This document shows positions 1 to 11,740 of a stretch of DNA of 64,000 nt, piece by piece (the first letter of the stretch is position 1; each line of letters begins with the position of its first letter). The stretch comes from Gnetum montanum (lineage: Eukaryota > Streptophyta > Gnetopsida > Gnetales > Gnetaceae). The stretch covers positions 338,693 through 402,692 of the forward strand of contig MNCI01022067.1 of NCBI GenBank assembly GCA_015680685.1. Reading direction: 5' to 3'. The notes beneath the pieces are model-generated. The model was given only the letters and a program-made list of their open reading frames with translations, searched no databases and was not told the DNA's origin. A program made the translations under genes and the position numbers.

Positions 1-974
1 AGAAATGGCTGGTTCCGTTTAAAATTTTCAGAAAACGTTACTACCTTTGGCCCACCATGGCATAAAACTGGTAATCCTTTCTTTAGTAATAGATGCAAAA
101 GTCCATCAGGACTTTAAACTGATGTACCAAGCCCGAAATGGCTTTAAACTAGAGCCAACAAGTTATGGAATTCACAAACTCCTGTCATTTTACATTGAAT
201 TTTCATTTATAAGTTACAAGTTACGATTTAGATTCTTGCACAGTCATTGCCTCCTTTTCCAAGTATTTACCTTACATCTCGCTTTACACTTTAGAAATTT
301 ATGTTACATTTAGTTGCGCCATATATTCGAGAAAACAAAGAAAAACAATAAAAAACATGAGAAATAACAAAAATATTTACCTAGAACATCAAGGTAACGA
401 AGGAATGCAACCATTTTTAAATTTAGGCCATTACATCAGTCTTTATACATTCCATCAAACATCTAGAAATCCAAAAGCACTTAACGACTTAAAAGCTCAT
501 GGATGGGGTTGATCCCCAAGATCCTCTTCATCATCCGCTCCTGCTCCACTAGGACTAGCTCCATCATTAACGTGTCTCTACAAATAGAAAATAGAAAATA
601 GAACAAAACAGTTAAGGGTAACAAAGCAACATCACATAAAACCAAAAAATCACATAAACAAATATTCCACCCCATGAGACAAGGACACTAACATCTATTT
701 AGTGTAATCTTATGCTTACTGGGGTACATTGAAATCGGTTTAAGAATGAATCCATGTTTAAATCATTAATCCCAGACAAACAATAAATAATATAAAAAAT
801 ATAAAATTGAGAAATCATTGAACATCCTTTCAAAGGCAACTCCTCCAACACTCATGGTAGCTACACCAAGTCAAGCTGGCCTATACACAAGCCACGTTGA
901 GAGTTCCCACATTCTAGCTCACGCTAGGGGCTGCTATTTTGTTCTAAAAACGTCTCCTTGAAAAAAGAAACTAG
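1..974 (+). other. 5' part of element A, no gene; minisatellite motif at 1-170
   Basis: No coding region was recognised. The first 170 bases hold loose copies of a motif of about 30 bp whose core resembles ATGGC-TTAAACT. The same core returns at 2620-2690 and in the 3' UTR array of this element. The stretch 300-830 is AT-rich and without visible structure. Confidence 0.4.
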
Positions 975-1850
975 GACTAAAAATCCAAAATCCAAGGTCA
1001 CGCTGCCTTGGGCGAAAAATTCAGAAATCATGGTCACGCTACCCCAGGGGCCAAAACTAATTTTCATGGTCATGTTGCCCATGGAGGAAAATTGGAAATG
1101 AAGTCATGTTGCCCAGAGAGAAAAATTGGGAAATTTTAGTCATGCTGCCCATGGAGGAAAACTGGAAATGAAGTCAAGCTGCCTAGAGAGAAAAATTGGG
1201 AAATTTTGGTCATGCTACCTTAGCCAAAAATAGAAAAATCAAGGTCACGCTACCTCGCCCAGGGGAGAAAATAGAAAAAATTCATGGTAACGCTGCCCCG
1301 CCTAGGGGAAAAATAGAGAAAATTCATGGTAACGCTGCCCCACCCAAGGGAGAAGCTAGACAAAATTCATGGTAACGCTGCCCCGACCAGGGGATAAAAT
1401 AGATAAAGTTCATGGTCATGCACTGTCCAGGGCAACTGAAAATCATGGTCACGCGTTGCTCAGGGCAAAAGCGAATTGAAAATCATGGTCACGCACTACT
1501 CAGAGAAACTTAAATTCAAGGTCATGCTAGGTAAGAAACTGAAATTTCATGGTCATGCTGCCCAAGAGCTAAAACCTAAAACCCATAAATCACAAGTTAT
1601 GATGAGTTCCCGAGGTAACGCTGTGTAGACAAAAAAAACCCCAAAATTTACAGGTCACGTTGCCCTGAAAAATCTTAAAAATATGCAAAACCATGATGCC
1701 CAAGACTGAAATTTTCAAGAAAGCTGCCCCCTTCAAAATCAAAAATTTATAGCCATTCTTGCCCCTCTAAAAATCAAAATTTTGCTTCCCAAAAAATTTG
1801 AAATCTTTGTGGTCACGCTACCCTAGCTCCAGGGTCAAAATTTTTAGTCA
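975..1850 (+). repeat. Degenerate tandem array, unit about 43 bp, core GGTCACGCTGCCC
   Basis: The core GGTCACGCTGCC or GGTAACGCTGCCCC recurs with purine-rich spacers. Around 1283, 1325, 1368 and 1411 the spacing is 42-43 bp; elsewhere it is looser. Similar words (GGTCACGCT, GTCATGCTGGG) occur in the U3 of the 3' LTR at 8370-9180, so the array probably belongs to element A. Confidence 0.65.
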
Positions 1851-2791
1851 TGTTACACCCAAAACCCTGCAATGATAATGTCGAGAAAGCCAGAAATTTT
1901 GTAGCCAAAACGCCAAGAAAAACTGAAAACCTGTGCATTCACGCCCCAAATTGCAAAGCCAAAAATCCCAACCTCTCACCCTAGGTAACGCTACTTGTAG
2001 AAATACAGAAAAAAAATTGGGAGTAAAGAATTTACCTATGTAGGGCCTTCTTCCACGACAGAACCCTAATTTGGGGAAGACATTGGAGGAGCTCTTCACT
2101 CTCCTTCATGAACGTTAGGACTACCTGCTTCCTCCCCTTGCCCCCAGTTTCCTTCTCCTTGCCCTTGTCTTTCATGGTCAAGCTGATGCTGATGCTAACG
2201 CCTTGGCTCACGTTGCACTCTGGAACTTACGCTGTTCTCCCAGTCTCTAGCAACTCACAATGATCAAAATGAGGCTTTCTTTTTTAAAATTCTTTTTTTA
2301 TCCCTAATTTAATTTTATTTATTTTATTTTTGGCCATTTTATTTTAATTCATCTTCTAATTTTAACTACATGTTGTTGTCCAAAGCTATCTTTTACCTTA
2401 TGCTTGCCAAAAATTTCCTTGTCATTCCAATCCCCCAAAATTGGGCCCAAAACTTCTTATGGACAAAGGAGAAAGTGCTAAAAAATAAACAAAAATAAAT
2501 AAACATAAAAACACTTGAAAATTTCATAAAATTTCATAAATTTTTAAAATCTCTATGACCTTATTGTCCACTTGAAAATTTAAATTTTAAAATTTTAAAA
2601 TAGTGCAAATGGCAAGTCAACATTCGGCCCGGTATGGCCTTAAACTGCCATGTGGCCCGGTATGGCCTTAAATTGCCACAACTTCCATCGCATCTCCTAA
2701 TTTGTCAGTGCACAACTTAATTATCTTATGTTTGTTTACACTTTGTAACTCTCCTACTAAGGGAGTGTCTCTTACTTCGCTCCTGTTTTAA
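1851..2791 (+). other. AT-rich leader upstream of the element A pol
   Basis: No gag or protease similarity is visible in any frame. Two copies of a motif of about 30 bp (CGGTATGGCCTTAAA) lie at 2625-2685. The segment ends in TTTTAATTGGTAG just before the ATG at 2810, which could be a 3' splice site; this is weak. Confidence 0.35.
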
Positions 2792-5700
2792 TTGGTAGGA
2801 GTGAGCACCATGGCCACCAACAACATCCTCTCAATATTGTCTCTCAATGGACCATACAGAGATGTAGAAAGAGTGATCCACCCAGAATCGTTGGATCTAA
2901 ATCCATCCACTTATAGGGATTTGATAGCCTCCACTCAAGAAACATCAGACTGGCCTAAAAACGTAGTTAAAACTCTAGATCTAGAAGCTAACAATATCAC
3001 TGAAGATCCTCTTGTTGAAATCCCCATTACCATAGTCAATGATGAAGCCAGAACCTTGAAATTAAGTACCTTACTAGATCTGCAACTTGTAGGTGGCATC
3101 ACTTAGGTTTTAAAAGACAACATAAAAACGTTCGCATGGTCATATACAGACATGTCGGGACTAGACCCCCAGATCATTTAACACAACATTATTCTTGATG
3201 AAAACATTAAACCAGTAAAGCAAAAAGCACGAAAGATTAGACCCGAAGTGGCATTAGCAGTCCACGCTGAAATCACAAAGCTCTACCAAGCCAGGTTCAT
3301 CCGAGCCATCGACTATTCTGATTGGGTATCAAACATTGTTGTAGTCCCCAAGAAGAACGGTAGTATACGCATATGCATTGACTTTCATGATCTCAATATA
3401 GCGACTATAAAAGATGATTTCCCGTTACCTAGTATTGATCAACTTATTGACATGACTACTGGGCATGCACTATTGTCCTTCATGGACGGATTTTCAGGCT
3501 ACAATCAAATAAGAATTAATCTAGAGCATCAACTTAGGACAACTTTTATGACACCTTGGGGGACATTCTGTTACACGATGATGCCATTTGGCCTTAAAAA
3601 TGTAGGTGCTACATATCAGCGAGCAATGACATACATATTTAGTGATTACATGCTCAATTTGCTCAATGCTTATGTTGATGATATAGCGGTCAAGTCTAAA
3701 ATAACTGAATAACATGCAAAAGATCTAGACTTAGTACTTAAACGTTGTCTCAAATATGACCTTAGGCTCAACCCAAAAAAGTGTCTTCGGTGTTAAAATG
3801 GACAAAATGCTTGGTTTCCTAGTTTCCAAAACAAGGATACAGGTAGACCTCGATAAGGTTAAAGCGATAACCAATATGCAACCACCAAGAAACCTTACCA
3901 AACTATGCAGCCTCCAAGGTAGGCTGCAATTCATTAGACGCTTTATCGAAAGGCTGATGGATAAGTTAAGTCCCATGCAACATCTATTATGAAAGAATGT
4001 ACATTTCTAGTGGACTCAACAATGCCAAGAAGCATTCAAGAACATAAAACAAGAGTTGGCCTAGCTACCAACTGTTTATACTCCACAAAGTGACAAACCC
4101 TTCTACATCTATCTTGCAACTTTGGGTTCATCCATCACATCAAGATGGAGCCAAGATTCCTGTATATTATCTAAGCCACGCTTTAATAGCCTATGAACAA
4201 CGATACAACGATGTAGAAAAATCATGCCTTGTCCTCGTCTTCTCCTTGAAGAAATGGCAGCATTATCTCTTCCGTAATCAGGTTTACATCATTTGCAAGG
4301 ATAATGTTCTCCGTGCCATCACTAATAACATCTATGAGTTAAGTAGGTTAGCTAGATGGAAAGCGATGATCGCAGAGTTTGATTTACACTATTTCGCTCA
4401 GTCTTCCACAAAAGGTCAAGCAATAGCCACACAACTAACCATCTCTCCAACGTACGATACAGCAACAATAAACCTCAAATTCCCAGATGAAAATGTTAAC
4501 AGTGTAGACACTGTACCTGATAACTATGAGGCAATCCTCTACTTTAATGAGGCTTCAACCTCTCGAGGAGGAAGTGCTGCAGCCATTTTAACATACCCCT
4601 ATGGAAAATCCAACCTTTTGCCTACTGCTTGACCTTTCCTTGCACCAATAATGTAGTAGAATACGAAGGTCTTCTTAGAGACCTTCAAGTAGCGTTAACT
4701 TCGGGAATCTCATGCCTTGTGGTTCGAGGTGATTCACAATTAGTTATTAATCAAGTCACTGAGGTCTATGCATGCAAAGCTCTCCATTTACAACCATATT
4801 GTGATTTGACTAAACATCTAGTGAGGCAACTAGTAGAAGTGGATATACAACACGTCCCTAGAAGTGAAAACACCATCGTTGATGCACTTGCCACACTAGC
4901 CTTAAACATGACACTTGAAATGTTCCATGCATTACCTAGTTCTATAACCAGTTGTGCCGAACCTATAATTAACACTCTAAATGAAGTACTTATAGCATCT
5001 ATTAGTACAACACACGCAATAGAATGGTATGATGACATAAAAGAGTATCTTCTAAGAGGCAAACCTCCACAACACTTGATAAATGCTCAAAAGGACACCG
5101 TACACAAATGTTCCCACCAATACGCATTAATAGGAGACACCTTGTATTGTAAATCATATGAAGGTATTCTGCTAATGTGCGTTAGTAGCACTGATGGTCA
5201 AATGATTGTAGAACAAATCCACGAAGGACTTTGTGGAGGACACATAGCACCTAAAGCAATGGCAACAAAGATTAGGTGCTTAGGTTACTACCAGCCACAC
5301 ATGGAATATGATTGTGTCTCCAGGGTTAGAACATGTGACATTTGCCAAAAGCATGGTAATATAATACATGTACCACCCAACGAATTGCATACTGCACAAA
5401 CCACATGGACATTCCAAAAATGGGGTTTAGACTTAATTGGACCAATAACGCCGTCATCTTCAGCAGGCCATAGCTTCATTATCACTGCAACTGAATATTT
5501 CACAAAGTGGGTGGAAGCTATTCCTCTTAGGAAGACCACATCAAAACACATTTGCACCTTCATAATGGAAAATATCGTGATCCATTTTGGTATTCCAATG
5601 ACAATAGTTACTGATAATGGGCCACAGTTCAGCAATGCAGATACGAAAAGCTTCTGTGAAAGTCTGGGCATTAAACATGCATTTTCATCACCTTACTACC

Positions 5701-6264
5701 CGTAGAGCAATGGTCAAGTAGAGGCCACAAAAAAAAACTGTCATCATGGTGCTAAAAAATATGCTAAATCAGAGCAAGAAATGATGGCATGAACAATTAG
5801 TCTATGCATTATGGGCTTACAGAACGACACATTGAACATCCACAGGTAAAACTCCATATAGTCTAGTGTACGGATTTGAAGTTGTTTTACCTTTAGAATT
5901 GTAGGTTCCCTCATTGCGGATAGCTCTCTCCAGCCTCCTCGATGAAAGTAAAAATAATGAATTTCACATTGCCGACCTCGATTTGGTAGAGGAAGAACAT
6001 GTACAAACACTTGATCAAATTGAATGGTACCAAAAACAACAGAGGCAAAGGCACAAGCATGATCTCCATAAACACCCAATCAAAGAAGGAGATCTAGTCC
6101 TTAAGGCCACCCGAGAACATCCAGATAAATTCTCAACCAACTGGGAAGGGCCTTACCTAGTCACCAAGGCATACAAAAATGGAGCATTCAAACTTGCTGA
6201 CATGGATGGAAATAAGTTTGCCAATCCAACAAACCACTTGTACTTGAAAAGGTACTATGTCTGA
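2792..6264 (+). pseudogene. Element A pol: RT, RNase H, archaeal-type RNase H, integrase (decayed)
   Basis: The reading starts at ATG 2810 in strong context (CACCATGG), with about 100 N-terminal residues I do not recognise. A segment with FAWSY and QKARKIRPE, typical of the Tat RT entrance, follows. The RT (3248-3712) has VVPKKNGSIRICIDF and the catalytic YVDD. RNase H lies at 4090-4450. The archaeal-type RNase H (4500-4930) has PCTNNVVEYEGLL, RGDSQLVINQV and HVPRSENTIVDALATLA, but its first catalytic Asp appears as Asn (YFNEAS). Integrase follows with an HHCC region (5220-5360), core residues GLDLIGPI, TDNGPQF and GQVE, and a C-terminal part ending LKRYYV. Stops near 3104, 3180, 3713 and 5703 and frameshifts near 4110 and 4630 make it non-functional. 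Gag and protease are not adjacent. Confidence 0.85.
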
Positions 6265-6282
6265 CAAACTTGAGGCACGTCA

Positions 6283-6860
6283 TAGTCCTGGTCCTGGCAT
6301 CATGACTTAAAACTGATGCCATAGAATAGTCTTGGCATCATGACTTAACACTGATACCACAGAGTAGTCTTGGATCATGACTTAAAACTGATACCATAGA
6401 ATAGTCCTGGCATCATGCCTTAAAATTGATACCACAGAGTAGTCCTCGATCATGACTTAAAACTGATACCACAGAGTAGTCCTAGCATCATGACTTAAAA
6501 CTGATACCATAGAATAGTCCTGGCATCATGACTTAAAACTGATACCACAGAGTAGTCTTGACATCATGACTTAAAACTGATAACACAGAGTAGTCCTGGC
6601 ATCATGACTTAAAATTGATACCACAGAGCTCTATTCGGTATGACACTAAACTGCTACATCCATTTGCCATGACATGAAAACTGGCATCTACAGTCCACTA
6701 AGACTATAAACTAGTTTGCCTCTTCATAGTCCGCTATGACTATAAACTAGCAATGCACCGTCCACTACGACACTAAACTGGCACCGTCCAAGGGGTTATG
6801 ATGTGAAACTAATCCACAACAGTTTGCTAAGACTATAAACTGGTGACATCATCAACGACC
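6283..6860 (+). repeat. 3' UTR minisatellite of element A (38-bp units, then diverged units of about 32 bp)
   Basis: About nine copies of a 38-bp unit with the words GGCATCATGACTTAAAACTG and ATACCACAGAGTAGTC run to about 6635; neighbouring copies start 37-38 bp apart (for example 6301, 6339, 6376). Shorter diverged units with the core TATGAC-TAAACTG continue to 6860. A tandem array between pol and the 3' LTR is a known feature of Tat-lineage elements. Confidence 0.85.
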
Positions 6861-8065
6861 AGGAAAAACTTGAAAAGATGTGTCGCTGTAATCGGCTGTT
6901 CATGTTCCACAAAGACCTGCTGCATGATTCATCTCATGGGTCCTAATAAAGCTAATGCTGTTCATGATTCTGTATGCTTTGAAAATTGCACATGGTGACT
7001 CCATCTCCTTGTTTAAAGTGCTTAGCTGATTGTTTCATTTGTGGTTTTCTTGTCTTCTTGGAGTTGTGTTTGCAGGATGACACTTCTGAGGCATTCGTGC
7101 ATAGATGCACTTCATCATGACGACAAGGTATCACATTTTTCCTGACGCATGCAACTGCGTTAATCAATCCATTCATAAGTACATTCCCGACTCCTAATAT
7201 ATTCCCTATTCCCCATCATGCTTCCTTATCCTATTCGATTACATCCCCCTTGATACATTTCACTCATCTCAAAACTCTTGATACATTGTTGCACACTGTA
7301 ACTCCCTAAGCAGTTGCAATGCAAAACACAGTACACGATGCATGACATAAAATGCAAGTGCTCTAACACAAGCATAGCACTAAAAGCAAGCTCTTTCAAA
7401 AAGACCAAAGAGAAAAAGAAAAATGAAAGAAAAAGAAAGACAAAGAAAGGCAAATACAAAAGAAAAGAAGAAACAAAAGAAAAAAAAGAGAGAAAAAGAA
7501 CAAAAATGTCAAAGAGCAAAATGCATGGAAAAGGTCTTCATGACCCCGTTCACATCATAAACCATGGACTATTGGCTCTTCTCATACAAGCCCCAAGTGA
7601 GAAGGTAGTTGTCTTGAAAAACAGTTACACTTGTGTCTCAAAGAGACTATGTTACACATCATTGCGTGGCTTTGGCTATTTACAACAGGCCCCGAAAATA
7701 CTCTATAAGAGTCCCATTTCTCCAAAGAATGCACCTCCTATGTCTTCGTTCTAAGTCTACTAAAAACCCGGCTGTTGACAAGGACCAATGACATAACTTG
7801 TTCATGAGAGAGCATTCCTCTCCCACAAATTCCAACAACAATTTTCACCCTTGACCAACTCCTGACTTCCCTGGTTACAATCAATCCCCTCCCCTTGCAT
7901 CTCAAACTTCATTTCCCCAATCCCATGTACTTTTGAAAATGGTGTGATGACATCCAGCTAAGGGATGATGGTTAATGTTTGGTACTTGATCGTTCATGGT
8001 GTTTTGCACTTCTTTGTCGACGCCTCTCGGGTGGATTCCTCCAAACGTCAACAAAGAGGGGCCAA
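6861..8065 (+). other. Remainder of the 3' UTR of element A
   Basis: There is no gene. A purine-only stretch of about 110 bases (7398-7506, A-rich with G) gives a low-complexity Lys/Glu reading frame that I do not accept as a protein. A purine-rich tract ending GGGGCC at 8062 precedes the LTR and is the likely polypurine tract. Confidence 0.5.
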
Positions 8066-8369
8066 TGAAACACCACTAATTTTAGCCTAACACTTTGAAA
8101 CAAGAACAACTCAAGCCCTTTCAAGCATTCAAGAGGAAAATTTTGGTTAAGGCATGAAACTCAAGTCCAGGTTGCTTAAGCCAGCTTGATCACACTATTA
8201 AGCTAGCTTGCCCTCAGCGTGAGCATCTCCAACAGTTTCAAAATCATATAAAAAGTGGTCCAAATATGAGGGTGCAAGCCATCCTCAAGAGCCGCTGATG
8301 TCCACTCCAAGTCTTAGCATTCAAGAGTCCAAATTTCAAGCCAGACTACACAGTTTTTGAAGGTCACGT

Positions 8370-8990
8370 CAAGCAGTCATGTTGGGCCTGTTACAACGTG
8401 ACCAACTCTGGGAGCCCCAAAACTGAGCCAAAATGACTTGATTTCAAGGATGCAAGTCATTCTCAGGGTCCACTATTAATAACTATGGGGCCCAGCCTTC
8501 AGAAATTCCAGATTTCAACTCAAAATTGTAAGTTTTTGAGGTCACACTGCAGGTCATACTGCAGGTCACATTGGGCAGTCATGCTGGGCATGACCACAGC
8601 GTGACCAACTCTGGGAGCCCCAAAACTAAGCCAAAATGACTTGATTTCAAGGTGAAAGTCATCCTCAGAGTCCACTATTGATAACTATGGGTCCCAACCT
8701 TCAGAAATTCCACATTTCAACTCAAAATTGAAAGTTTTTGAGGTCACACTGCAAGTCATACTGCAGGTCATGCTGGGCAGTCATGCTGGGCATGACCATA
8801 GCGTGACCAACTCTGGGAGCCCCAAAACTGAGCCAAAATGTCTTGATTTCAAGGGCGCAAGTCATCCTTAGGGTCCACTATTGATAACTATGGGTCCCAA
8901 CCTTCAGAAATTCCAAATTTCAGCTCAAAATTGCAAGTTTTTGAGGTCACACTGCAAGTCATGCTGGGCATGACCACAGTGTGACCTACC
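8370..8990 (+). repeat. Tandem repeat of about 203 bp inside U3 of the element A LTR
   Basis: The phrase ACCAACTCTGGGAGCCCC occurs at 8401, 8604 and 8806, giving a unit of 202-203 bp. A fourth copy is truncated near 8985. Units share TCAAAATTGCAAGTTTTTGAGG and runs of GTCATGCTGGGCA. Repeated units upstream of a TATA box may act as enhancer modules; this is inference. Confidence 0.85.
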
Positions 8991-9669
8991 CAAAACGGAT
9001 CCAAATCAAACACATTCAAACTCAAATTTACAGATTTAGATCACACATAGGCAATACAGCAGTTGTGCTTAAAAACAGGCTTCAAAAAATTCTGAATTTT
9101 GTGTCAAAAATTGCATTTTTTCTCACCTCATGCTCAGGTCACGCTGGGGTCATGCCCAGCATGACTACCCAGCATGACTGTAGCATGACTTCTAGTCACA
9201 CTTGCACAAATATGCTTCAAACGCATGCTGAAGATACATGGAAGCCTAGACAACTCACATTGGAAGCCCTGGTCAAACAAAGATGCCTCAAATAGCCTCA
9301 AATTGACATCTCGACATCCTGGAGCAGCTGGTCCATGGTCGAGCGAGTGGGGGTTGAATTTCTCTTGTTGTACATTTCGTTGTAAATCCACATGTGTGGG
9401 CATGTTAGGACCTCATGTCTAAATTAAATGTACTTTCATGGGCTTGAATAACCCATAAATTGTAAAATTCAATGTACCTGGTCAAGAATGAACCTTACCG
9501 ACACACATCCAACTTGTGCACAACTGTCCAACACACATCCAACTCTTGCTAGCACGCATCCAACCCAAGCACAACTTTCCATTGGACACATGTCACTAGA
9601 TCCACTTTCCTCTTATCTCCTAGTCATTGATTCCATTCTTGAATTCCGTGCCTGAGCCTGGCCCAACTC

Positions 9670-9677
9670 TATAAATA
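9670..9677 (+). promoter_or_regulatory. TATA box of the element A LTR
   Basis: TATAAATA sits in a C-rich setting (CTCTATAAATACCC), about 1.6 kb into the LTR and about 640 bp before its end. Confidence 0.6.
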
Positions 9678-10306
9678 CCCTATCAATTCACATAAATCGG
9701 GTTGGCAATTGGAGACATTGGCAATTTTGAGAAAGTACAAAACCTACAATCCTTGGGCGCTCAACACACTTGACTATTGGCATCCAAGCATTTCTCACAT
9801 TCCTCACATCACATCATCACATCATCACATCATCACGTTATCACGTTACATCACCCCGGGGCTAGGCATTCGACCTGCCATCTACATGCAGCTACGCTTT
9901 GACCGATGCACATCTAAGAAATACATTATTTCTATTTTGCCAACCAAACATTATTTCCATTTTCTGTTTCCATTTTCTATTTTATGTTCTGTTTACATTT
10001 CTACTTACGTTCAATTTACACATTCAGTTTAATTTACGTCTTGTTTACGCCTTACTTTTACATTTAGGTCTTACGTCTCATGGCTCATGTTTACATTTTA
10101 TGTGCATTCACATGTTTTAAGACATCGTTTACGATAACCCCAGTGCTAGTTGTAGCTTACGCTTGGGGAAGTCCTTAGTTGATTTGCATGCGGACCATCC
10201 AAGGCACTCTGCTTTCATTCCCTTTTCCAGCTTGCCCTCAAGCGAAGGCAGGGTCAGTTGTGCCTGCCCAACGATCTTTCGATGTTTGTTTCCTTCTAGC
10301 CTTACA

Positions 10307-10738
10307 TCAACGATTTAGGTTAGTACACCCGTGGGTTTGATTTTGGTTTTTAGTCAGACCCATTAATGGAGCTCTATCTCTATACCTATGTTCATCTTCA
10401 TTAGAACTAGATGTTGAAGGGAAAGAGGAAGATGAGGAACTGGAAGAGTTGCTATGGCTTCTATGGTGTTCCCTAGGGTCCCTTAATTTATCATTTCTGG
10501 GTTTTGAGGAGGTCTTAGGCCTTGAGGCCTCCCCTAATCTAGGACTTGCATCATCTTCTCCAAGATTGTTTGCCTTAGGTAAATGTAGTCCTTGAGTGTC
10601 ATCAAGGTGGTCATGATCATAAGAAATCCCTGCATAAGGTTGACCAATCCAATCTTCTTCATTGTATATCTCATTAGTACTCCAATGAATGTGTCTGCTA
10701 TACAGCGCATAGTCACTTCCATGTAAGAGAGACATCAC
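10307..10738 (-). pseudogene. Element B gag, N-terminal fragment
   Basis: A reading frame of 143 residues starts about 105 bases downstream of the primer binding site. Its beginning (HIHWSTNEIYNEEDW, then YAGISY) aligns with the N-terminus of the element D gag (VIHWRTNELYDDED, YAGISY). A Ser/Arg/His-rich segment with eight Ser in a row follows; such linkers also occur in the C and E gags. The frame ends at the junction with element A, so the capsid part is missing here and, if A inserted into B, should lie to the left of the window. Confidence 0.65.
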
Positions 10739-10842
10739 TCTTGGTTTATGGTGTGTGTGAGTTAAGATTTTCTCAAAGATATATCATTAATACCTTTTAT
10801 AGTGATTGTGTACAATATAACTAATGTAGATAACTAGCACCA

Positions 10843-10860
10843 TCCCTAGCAACATCGCCA
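10843..10860 (-). promoter_or_regulatory. Primer binding site of element B (tRNA-Asp type)
   Basis: On the minus strand TGGCGATGTTGCTAGGGA agrees at 14 of 18 positions with the complement of the 3' end of plant tRNA-Asp (TGGCGCCGTTGCCGGGGA), the primer used by Athila elements. It lies one base from the LTR end. Confidence 0.7.
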
Positions 10861-10861
10861 A

Positions 10862-11725
10862 TGATGAGTGGTGAGATGCCCCTATGCCCAACCATACGAA
10901 TCACAAGCGTTCATGCACAATTCGGTCAAATTTTGTGGCATCTAGATCATTATGCTTTGATCACAATTCGCTATCTTCCAACTTGGACTAGTGGTAGCTT
11001 TGTCATGTATGGTTTAGCCCAAAGTGAGGCATATGATGTGGTTCCTAATTCTATGCTATGCTACGCTTGATGATAGAAAGAGATAAATTGATTAACTAAT
11101 GAATAATGGAAAGAAAGTCTAAATTAGCCTAAGGCAATGGTATCCACTCCTAACCATCCGTACACATCTTGGACTTTGTGGGGTTACTTCTGGGTTTACT
11201 AAGTGTACGTCACTAGTTGTGCCAAACAATACACCTCTGGGTGACCAAGTATTTACACTTAAATGCTCGTGATTAAGGCATACACATTCAGCTTAACAAC
11301 AAGAATAGTAAATAACAATAAATGGAAATGTTTAACTAAAGAAAGCATTAAATAATTAAAGCAACAATATTAATCTAAGTAGATGTTGTAATGATGGAAG
11401 TAATCTCGATCTTTATTACCAATCATGTAATGTGTCCAAGTACGTCACACTCAAACAAAGGTATCATACAATTACAAACATCACACTATGGGCATGCACT
11501 GAGAATAACAGACATAAAAGAAAAGAAGCTAAAAACTAACTATTTCTAAAATCTAAGCTAATAACTATCTCATCTGGAAGCCCAAGTGCAATATTTATAG
11601 GTGAGGTCTAAATGAGGTGACGTCAGGTATCCAATGTCACTTATTAGACCTAACGTCGAGTACATGACATCAAGACTCTAGTGTCATGTATCCAACATTG
11701 AGGCCCATCAAATCATATCTCATCA
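10862..11725 (-). repeat. LTR of element B (864 bp)
   Basis: On the minus strand it begins TGATGAGATATG after the purine tract TGGGGGTA and ends CCACTCATCA before the primer binding site. The 3' half aligns with the LTRs of C, D and E (GACCGAATTGTGCATGAACG, GGTTGGGCATAGGGGCA). The U3 half is unlike theirs. Confidence 0.85.
11591..11625 (-). promoter_or_regulatory. TATA box and TGACGTCA palindrome in U3 of element B
   Basis: The minus strand reads CTATAAATATT at 11601-11591. A perfect TGACGTCA palindrome at 11618-11625 lies about 20 bp upstream of it. TGACGTCA is a recognised core for plant bZIP factors; that it acts here is inference. Confidence 0.5.
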
Positions 11726-11740
11726 TACCCCCATGACTGA
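11726..11740 (-). promoter_or_regulatory. Polypurine tract of element B
   Basis: The minus strand reads TCAGTCATGGGGGTA immediately before the LTR start TGATGA, the same arrangement as in C, D and E. Confidence 0.65.

Larger units (their letters stand above)
1..10309 (+). mobile_element. Element A: Tat-lineage Ty3/gypsy LTR retrotransposon (5' end outside window)
   Basis: The pol domains run reverse transcriptase, RNase H, a second archaeal-type RNase H, then integrase. That second RNase H is the mark of the plant Tat lineage (Tat, Retand, Ogre). Downstream lie a 3' UTR with minisatellites, a purine-rich primer-like tract (AAAGAGGGGCC near 8052-8062) and an LTR of about 2.2 kb. I found no gag or protease between 1 and 2790 and no sequence there that aligns with the 3' LTR, so the 5' LTR is probably to the left of the window. 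The right edge falls inside the gag of element B, which suggests A inserted into B. The exact 3' end (10306 or 10309) and the target duplication could not be verified. Confidence 0.75.
8066..10309 (+). repeat. 3' LTR of element A (about 2.2 kb)
   Basis: It starts TGAAACACC directly after a purine-rich tract and ends ACATCA. Inside are a block of tandem repeats of about 203 bp, a TATA box at 9670 and a pyrimidine-rich region downstream, matching U3-R-U5 order. The partner LTR is not in the window, so both edges are inferred from TG...CA ends and the polypurine tract. Confidence 0.6.

Noticed and set aside
840-2790. 5' LTR of element A
   Set aside because: It shares only short repeat words with 8066-10309 and does not align over length; no TATA box or primer site pattern.
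6283-6640. Regular repeats considered as a CRISPR-like array
   Set aside because: Units are contiguous without unique spacers and lie in a plant retrotransposon 3' UTR.
7314-7754. Lys/Glu-rich frame of 146 codons
   Set aside because: It is produced by the purine-only tract in the 3' UTR of element A; no domain or coding signal.
10861-11070. Open frame in the B LTR
   Set aside because: It lies inside the LTR on the opposite strand with no similarity in the other LTRs.
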